From Amia ocellicauda (taxonomy: Eukaryota > Chordata > Actinopteri > Amiiformes > Amiidae): a stretch of DNA of 64,000 nucleotides. The stretch's first letter is position 1, and each line of letters opens with the position of its first letter. Made by a program: the position numbers and the translations under genes. Positions 54,248 to 64,000 of this stretch are shown piece after piece. The notes beneath the pieces were generated by a model. The model ran no database searches and was not told where the DNA came from. It was given only the letters and a program-made list of their open reading frames with translations. Location: positions 12,153,020-12,217,019 of the forward strand of contig NC_089868.1 of NCBI RefSeq assembly GCF_036373705.1. The letters run 5' to 3'.

Positions 54248-54522
54248 ATTAATTGATGTTAAGACAACGAATTGTAACAGGATTAATTGTTGGGGATGAA
54301 TTGAGGCGCACATGTGGTCAGCGCCAGCTGGTGTGGGCACTGGTCAGAACTCCAAACTTGAGACACTTGTGTGGGCTGTAGTGCAGAGGAAGCTGGCAGA
54401 GAAGCCCCCCACGCGGGTGAGACCTCCAGGGCAGACTGGTGAGCAGCTGGGGTGAGCAGCATCCGGGTTGCGGGTTAACTGCCGCCGTTTCATATTAAAA
54501 AAAAAACGTAATTTGCAAGCAG

Positions 54523-57789
<3,267 letters not shown>

Positions 57790-57804
57790 CTTCTCTGGAC
57801 CCTA

Positions 57805-59445
57805 GCAGTTAGAAAAAGCAAGAGGAGATTAGATACATCAAACAGACATCCTGCTCCAATGGGCTCCATCAAACTGTCAAACACACTTCAGTTCTCCATC
57901 TCTGTTTCCTCCTCAAAAGATTTAAGCACAGTGTCTGGAACCCTCTTCCTACAGCTCACCCTGTGGGCAGCCAGCATTTGTGCAAAGCCAATCAATAGCA
58001 TTTTAAAGCATAGCATTTAATGCCACCAAACCTAATATACATGTAACTACATACTGCATGGCAATGGCAAGTTGGCATCCTGATCAAACACTCAACATAT
58101 TACCACCTGTTCGGCTCTCTAAGGCTAGGTAAGGAAACGATCAATGATTCAACAGAAAAGGTGTCATTCTGCTCAATGCACAGCCCGACTTTGTATTCAA
58201 TTCATCATGACACGTGACAGAGCATCACTTAAATTGTATATAAAATGACTTACACAGTTTCAAATAAAGCTCCCGTGAACAGTTTAAAGGGACTGACCTT
58301 TCAGAACCTCATGGCTCAGGGCAATGGGGATAGTTTGCATTTTGACATTTATGATTCCAATCATGGAAAGTAACTGGTTTTATTCTGATGTAGATCAAAT
58401 CAGAAACTAAGTTCTGCCAGTGTTGCTGCAGTCTTTAGAACTTATATAGCCAAGCAAAGGATGCAGAAGTCTGAGCAATTTGATGCTACAGTTACATCCT
58501 TTGTAAAACAGGTGTCAAAAAATGTAGAGACACATGGGGCATTGATTGGATGATAAACATTTAACAATTAGACATTTGTATTTAATAAAAGAGTAACACA
58601 ATGCACAAGACTGACATTTCTAAAGTTACAACCCATCAACGCACAGTACAGCGCGTTTCATATGTTCAAAGGACGCGTCCGTGTAGCGCAGATTTCCGCT
58701 GCTCTGCGCGGATCTGCGCGGCTCCACCAATGGGAGCGCTGGGATTCTGCAGACCTGCACCGAACTGCGGACATCTGCGCCAAACGGACCTTCGGTAATG
58801 ATAACGGAGGGGTCCGTGTATATTTGCTGATCAAGTTGCCCACCATGTCATACAGCAGCACACACAGCTGCTGCATTTACAATAGTAACCTCTAAAATGA
58901 GCCAATGAGTTGCAGTGTCAGCGGCGACACTTTCACATCCACACATCTTACTCCTGTGACATCCCACAGCACCCAAACCCACCGGGGCACAGCGGCCAGC
59001 TTTGGGTTTCAGATGTGCACCAACGACCGACAACAACATACAAGCACACGTTTTCAGTTCCTGATACAGGACGCAAAAGTCTGTTGGTCTCCGTTAGAAA
59101 ACTCCCCTGTGCAGTTAGTTATCATCCCGATAGGAGTTGTCATACTCACGCTTCGCAGTAGTCTTGTCAATAGTAGAGGGGCCGATGCAGAAACAACGCA
59201 CACCCGTCCGTCCGTCTGTCTGTCTGTCTGTCTGTCTCCGGCTCACTCCTCCACACGAACCAATAAAAACAGACACAACACAACTGTCGTTATGCTGTAG
59301 TCAAGCGATGTCAAACTCTAAAAACACTGACAACACCGCTTTCGCTATGACGTTTCCACAAACTCAAGGGATGTCCGCTCTCTTGTGGGTTTGCTCTGGA
59401 ACTGAATACGATGGCATAAGTAGAGCGATCTAGAACTCTTGAACC
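57805..59445. other. No coding exon recognised; probable 5' region of kinase gene C
   Basis: The acceptor TTCTAACTGCTAG precedes the gene C start codon, so a noncoding first exon should lie here. 58675-58800 is a GC-rich imperfect inverted repeat (GTCCGTGTAGCGCAGATTTC against GGTCCGTTTGGCGCAGATGT on the other strand). (GTCT)n lies at 59207-59237. Confidence 0.4.
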
Positions 59446-59449
59446 ATTG

Positions 59450-59457
59450 TGACGTCA
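59450..59457. promoter_or_regulatory. Perfect CRE palindrome
   Basis: TGACGTCA within TTGTGACGTCACAA, followed by GTGATGACACAA. It is 143 bp upstream of the plus-strand ATG at 59600 and 1.7 kb upstream of kinase gene C on the other strand, so it could serve either or both. Confidence 0.4.
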
Positions 59458-59599
59458 CAACTGCGTGATGACACAATGCACCGTATCCCACGGTGATAGT
59501 ACGGAATGAAGTAGCAGTATGAATCATAAAGTGCACTGGCATTATAACCTATAAAGATCCGATTGCTTTTGTTTTTCATCAACTGTAAGCCTTTCCAAG

Positions 59600-59734
59600 A
59601 TGAATACAAAATCAAAAACATTCCAGTGCAGTTCACATAATATCCGCCTGATGGTGCAGAAGTGTAAGTCTTACAGGTTTAAAATGAAATTCATACTTCT
59701 TCTCCATCTAGTGGGAATGATGTGTATTGCCATG
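59600..59734 (+). CDS. Candidate first exon of a signal-anchored protein
   Basis: The ATG at 59600 opens 45 codons ending exactly at a consensus donor (GCCATG|GTAAGT), phase 0. The encoded stretch is polar and basic, then hydrophobic (MKFILLLHLVGMMCIAM), the pattern of a type II membrane protein such as a Golgi glycosyltransferase or sulfotransferase, or of a signal peptide starting at the internal Met29. The gene is not identified and no second exon was found before the window ends. A CRE palindrome lies upstream. Confidence 0.45.
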
Positions 59735-60024
59735 GTAAGTCTATTTCTATCCAGTGGTAAAAACATGACGTTTAAAATACATTGATACATTACCGAAATG
59801 AAGAATGGAAACCTGTAGTGCACTCAGATTGTGAGCTCAAACTCACTCTGAAGGCAATAAAAATACAGTGAAATCCTACTAGATTTTAAGGTGATGTTTG
59901 CACTTGTATCAGTGTTCCCAAGTCATGAAATAACCAGTCCATACATACTGCTGTGGAAACGAGCAATATTTATTTTTGCTTGGTCAAAAATATACCTTTA
60001 CTTTAAACTTAATTTACTAGACTA

Positions 60025-60110
60025 TCAGAAATCTATCAATCAATACATTTGTATTTGTTTAGCGCCCTTCGCAGGGAGCCACAGAGCGCTTTTGACATGT
60101 CAAATCCCAA
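60025..60110. repeat. Interspersed repeat fragment
   Basis: ATTTGTTTAGCGCCCTTCGC and CACAGAGCGCTTTTGACATG match a repeat widespread in fish genomes (TTTATTTATATAGCGCCTTTC type, recalled). Short and old. Confidence 0.5.
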
Positions 60111-60114
60111 ATCA

Positions 60115-63100
60115 TTCAAAGTTAATATGAGTGAAGTGGATTGCATGAGTTATGAGCATGGATAGCCTATGTGGTGCTTCAAAAGTGTGCGTCTCTCCTG
60201 TTACAACACATTGCTGATAGTGGAATTTCCATAATTGATCAGTGGGGATACATATATAGTGGGTTTGTTATTATTATTATATCAGGTTTTGCTTTCTGAT
60301 TCACGTTGGCATTTCAGACTTTCATTGACATGTAAATCTTCTTTATAGTGGACACCAGACAAACAATACTCAAGTTGCATTGTAACCGACTGTAACTATA
60401 GTATGGATAGCAAATATTTCATTATTTATTTTTATAACCACTAGCGCAAATGATTCAGGACCTAAATGCCTTTATTTTTCCCAATCTGACTTTCCATGAG
60501 GCATGTGTATGTGTAAGAAATACCCTACCTGTCTGCCACGCTCCATTCACCTTGTTATATCTCGAATCTGCATATTCTGCACTGATGTCCATGACCAGAC
60601 GTCGAAGTCCATCATCGGAGCTGTCTCTGTTATGTTTCCTTTACAAACTGTCCATCGCGTATCATTTTCCTCCGGATGGGTCTCACACTTGCAGACAACA
60701 CACATGATATTTCAGGAATGGTGAAGTCCTGTTCTAAGAGATATTCAACCTGTTCCTTGGATATATTGAATGATGGCTGACCTTCATTGTCATTTTTTCC
60801 CAGTCTGATTTTCCATTAGGCATGTGTATGTGTACACAGACATACAGGTCTTTTTCAACCCAGTGGATACTGTTAAAAGCATACTGTCCAAGTATGGAAA
60901 TATTACTATTTGTAAAATGTATTTTTATAGTTTGTGGTAAATTTCCAAACTATGTTCCATGCAGTCTTTTAGCTGAGATGTTAAACCTTATGCCTGGATT
61001 TAATAGATCCCAAGGCACGTGTAAAAAAAGAGTAGCGGTATCAAGCCAGTCTCCTGGCTAAATTCCAATACCAATAGCCACTTCCCTGGATCCAATTGTA
61101 CTGATGACCTAATAGTATAAAAGAGTGTCAAGATATAATAATGACAATAAAATAATTATTATAACACATCTTAAATCCAGGATACACAGGCACAGTAGGA
61201 ACTGTACAAAAAAGCTAATATTTGTACTGTGTTAATATTGCATTGTATGGCCTATAGTTGGAGGATAAAAATTCAAGGTGGCATTGATTACTACAGTAGA
61301 AAAATAGTGTCCCTGAAAGCCAGCAACAACAACAGAGCTTCAACCGTTTTTGAAAGTTGTGTTTTTGCTGTACATCAGTTTGTCTTACCATCATGAGTCC
61401 AGTGACAAAGGCCTTGAACATATAGAAGTTTGACTACAGGTAAGGCGAGCAAGGGAATGTGTTTATGCCCTTCCAAAGTCTTGAGATATTTGAATGCCCA
61501 AGTCCACGTCTTCCCTGAAGCCCTCGTATGAACGCCTGCATGGCACCCTTCAGAGATTGAATCATGTATTTGCAAGCGGAAACTGTGAACCAGCATGCAA
61601 ATATTCTACGGCTGGAGAAGGGTTGGAGCCCAATGGTGACACTCTTGTTGCTCGTGGTTTTTATTTGTTCTGACAGATAAGCAGCGCTCCTTGAATACGC
61701 ATGAGTTTCTAGGTTTGAATCAGTAGTACCAAAGACAGATGCACTCAATGCATCCAATCACAATGAGCAGCGCTCACCATATATATGTAAACAGTTTGGC
61801 CCGTGGGCCAGTGACTGCAACAACACCATTGTTGACCCCAGTGAGCCGTGGCCCGGAAAACAATCCCTGTCTGTTTCGAGAGCGCATTAGCAACCTTAAT
61901 GGCCAGAGATGCAGCTGGGGCAGTGGGCACCACCAGCCACCCAGAACAAGCGTGGACTCCCACGACTCACGTCTGAGGACCATGGTGTCCTGCTAGGTCC
62001 TAGACCGAGACCGCCATCTGCAGCTCGTAGTGTGACCACCAGAGTGAGGCCTGATTCGATCAGACCACCTAGACCTGATGTGAATTAGCAGGTATATGCA
62101 TGTATATGCATGCATGTATATAGCTATGCATGTATAGCTCATAGAGCCCAAACAACGCTAGTTAGTGCAGATAAGATGAAAGAGATGTGCTTAAAGTGAA
62201 TGAGATGATAAGGAGCTGGACATGGGCTGCTGAGACGCTGTCAGGAGTGGGGTCCTCTCACAGTCGTCTGTGGACGGATGTTGACGTATCGAGTCATGGA
62301 AGAGGTGTCTCTCGTGCTGTGGACTGGCACGTCGATTCACACTCAGTAGGGGTTTAAAAAGATATCTGACTGGGGTGTTGACTTCTCTAATTAGTTGAAA
62401 CTTCACAAATTGCATAATGTCATTTCACAACAGTCCAGTGACCCATTTTGCACAGCAGCACCCTTCCTATTGATTTATCAGACTGTCATAGCGTGTGTTT
62501 GACATTGGTTTATAGATTGTACTCTTGACAGTCTGCGTTGCCCCTACTTAAATCCCACTGAATGGCTCTTGTGTAATGCAGTGCCACTTGGGGGTCCCAG
62601 GTGGGGGTCAATGCAATGAGAACACTATACCATTCTAAAGAGACACAATAAACATTGGACAAATTTGCTAATAGTCTCAGAGCTTGTGCCCAGCTTTTCC
62701 ACAAATTCCAGCTTATCTGATTTTATATGGTTTACTATTGATTTGTGGTGACATAACACAATAAACAGATAGGTCTGCTAACATGTCTTGCTGTAGTAAG
62801 CACTGCTCATCATTGTTTAAAGCAGTAATTAGCATTGTTCTTCAGTGCCCACTGCTTAGTCAAATCATAGAGTTCAGCTGACTATCATGCATTTATTCAT
62901 AGTTGCTTTCCATTTAATCCAAGAAATCTGATGAAAATGAAAAAGAGTAATAATAATGTCATCACTATGTATGTTTCACTGTCATCATTTGGCTTTATGT
63001 GCAAGTCCAGTGTTGAAGGGTTTGTAAAATCAGTACGAGAGCAGCACGGCTGAATAAGGCCACTCACACTCACAATCGTGCACATGCAAATACAGAGACA

Positions 63101-63495
63101 CACACAGCGGCACAGTAATGATCACTCCAGAGTGAGTCAGGAATGCTTTCATTTTGAACCAGGAATAAACTCGCTGTTCACACGGGCACAAGCTACAGAC
63201 CAGACGCATTTCCCCAGCACAGCCCCCGCTGATTGAGGACAGTGATTGGCTTACATGGATTCATTCCCTTGTGAGTGTGCAGTGTGGAAGTTGACGGATG
63301 GATTTCCAAACAGCACCCCTTGCTGGTCTGAACAAAGTATATAAATGGCTGATAATCCTTGTTACACTGAGTAACACTATCACATTGATTTGAATTGCAT
63401 TGTGTTGAGTCACTAAGCAAATGTGTCACTTGGTTTTGCTTTAGTGGCTCTTTAATGGCCCTTTCACAGCCTCATTTTATCAAGTGCCTTGAGAT
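60115..63495. other. No gene recognised
   Basis: 61440-61760 (minus) and 61780-61990 (both strands) have longer open stretches and higher GC than their surroundings, but match no family I recognise and lack coherent splice signals. 62085-62140 is a TATGCATG-rich patch. The rest is featureless. Confidence 0.35.
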
Positions 63496-63499
63496 GGTG

Positions 63500-64000
63500 C
63501 TACCCATGTACATCCACAGCACATTGCAGCACTGCAATCTCTCCATCGTTCGGCACTGAAGACAGTTTGCTCAACTCCTCCACTGCAGAGCCCAGGGCAC
63601 CCAGCTGTGCAGACAAGTGAAGAAAGAATAGAGGGGTGAATACACCGATACAGAGAAGGGGTTCATATACTTACACACAGGGATAAGGGCTTTAACACTG
63701 ATACACACAGAGTACAGCAACTACACTGAGCCACAGTGCTGGTTACAGAGAGAGAAAGCAGTGCTCCACTTCTCACAGCAGGCCTGCAAGAGGCAGCAAG
63801 AGGAGCAGGGCACTCTGAGGAGAGTGTGAGGGTAAGAACAGGGGGCCACACTGAACAATATCAGTGTGCAGACAGACTCAGGACACGTGTAGCCAAGGAA
63901 ACCTCAGCAGAGCTCTTTGTGTACAGGTCCAGCACCCACAGCCCCAGAGCTGCCCAGGGAGTGGGGTCAGACACACCGTACATCTGCTGTTTTGAAGCTC
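63500..64000 (-). CDS. Possible 3' exons of a minus-strand gene running off the window
   Basis: Exon 63604-63500 follows a good acceptor (TTGTCTGCACAG) and is open for 34 codons (LGALGSAVEELSKLSSVPND...) to a TAG stop. Near 63998-63895 the minus strand is open and coding-like, reading KQQMYGVSDPTPWAALGLWV then LDLYTKSSAE. The donor of that exon and the segment between (an acceptor CCTCTTGCAG at about 63783) are unclear. I do not recognise the protein. Treat it as a partial, low-confidence gene model. Confidence 0.35.

Overview
The window is eukaryotic and fits a ray-finned fish. It has intron-rich genes with GT-AG junctions, many Tc1/mariner, hAT, L1 and Ty3/gypsy remnants, tRNA-derived SINEs with the 3' tail usual in fish, and abundant (TA)n, (TAA)n and (CT)n tracts. 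No species can be named. All exon maps were built by eye from reading frames and splice signals.

Layout. 0-4.3 kb: a complete four-exon minus-strand gene for a 269-residue secreted protein of unknown function. 4.3-15 kb: mostly repeats, including a Ty3/gypsy remnant at 10.8-12.8 kb. 15.3-21.3 kb: kinase gene A, an intact 11-exon minus-strand gene (458 aa) for a protein kinase N (PKN2-like) catalytic domain with a short N-terminal hydrophobic anchor instead of HR1 and C2 domains. 21.3-33 kb: AT-rich, with L1, Tc1, LTR and hAT debris. 33.7-36.5 kb: a decayed minus-strand gene beside a CpG-richer, possibly bidirectional promoter. 38.1-40.6 kb: kinase copy B, a pseudogene nearly identical to the 3' half of A, with the catalytic exons deleted and a Tc1 element next to it. 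42.4-46.4 kb: a broken CLCA-type gene (HExxH exon with a 1-nt frameshift, VWA-domain exons) carrying an intact DD36E Tc1/mariner element in an intron. 47-54.3 kb: a 35/51-bp higher-order minisatellite, Tc1 fragments, a second, frameshifted DD36E copy, LTR-like blocks and a large foldback repeat. 54.5-57.8 kb: kinase gene C, intact, 9 exons, 402 aa. 59.6 kb: a plausible first exon of a plus-strand membrane protein. 60-64 kb: little recognisable until possible 3' exons of a minus-strand gene that runs off the right edge.

The main biological theme is a small tandem array of membrane-anchored, regulatory-domain-less PKN-like kinases (two intact, one dead) interleaved with a CLCA relic. Both intact copies keep every core catalytic residue. 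Both have Ser instead of Thr at the activation-loop site, and both have Gly instead of the acidic residue in the C-terminal hydrophobic motif. CLCA genes and PKN2 lie in the same general chromosomal neighbourhood in human (1p22), so the pairing may be ancestral synteny.
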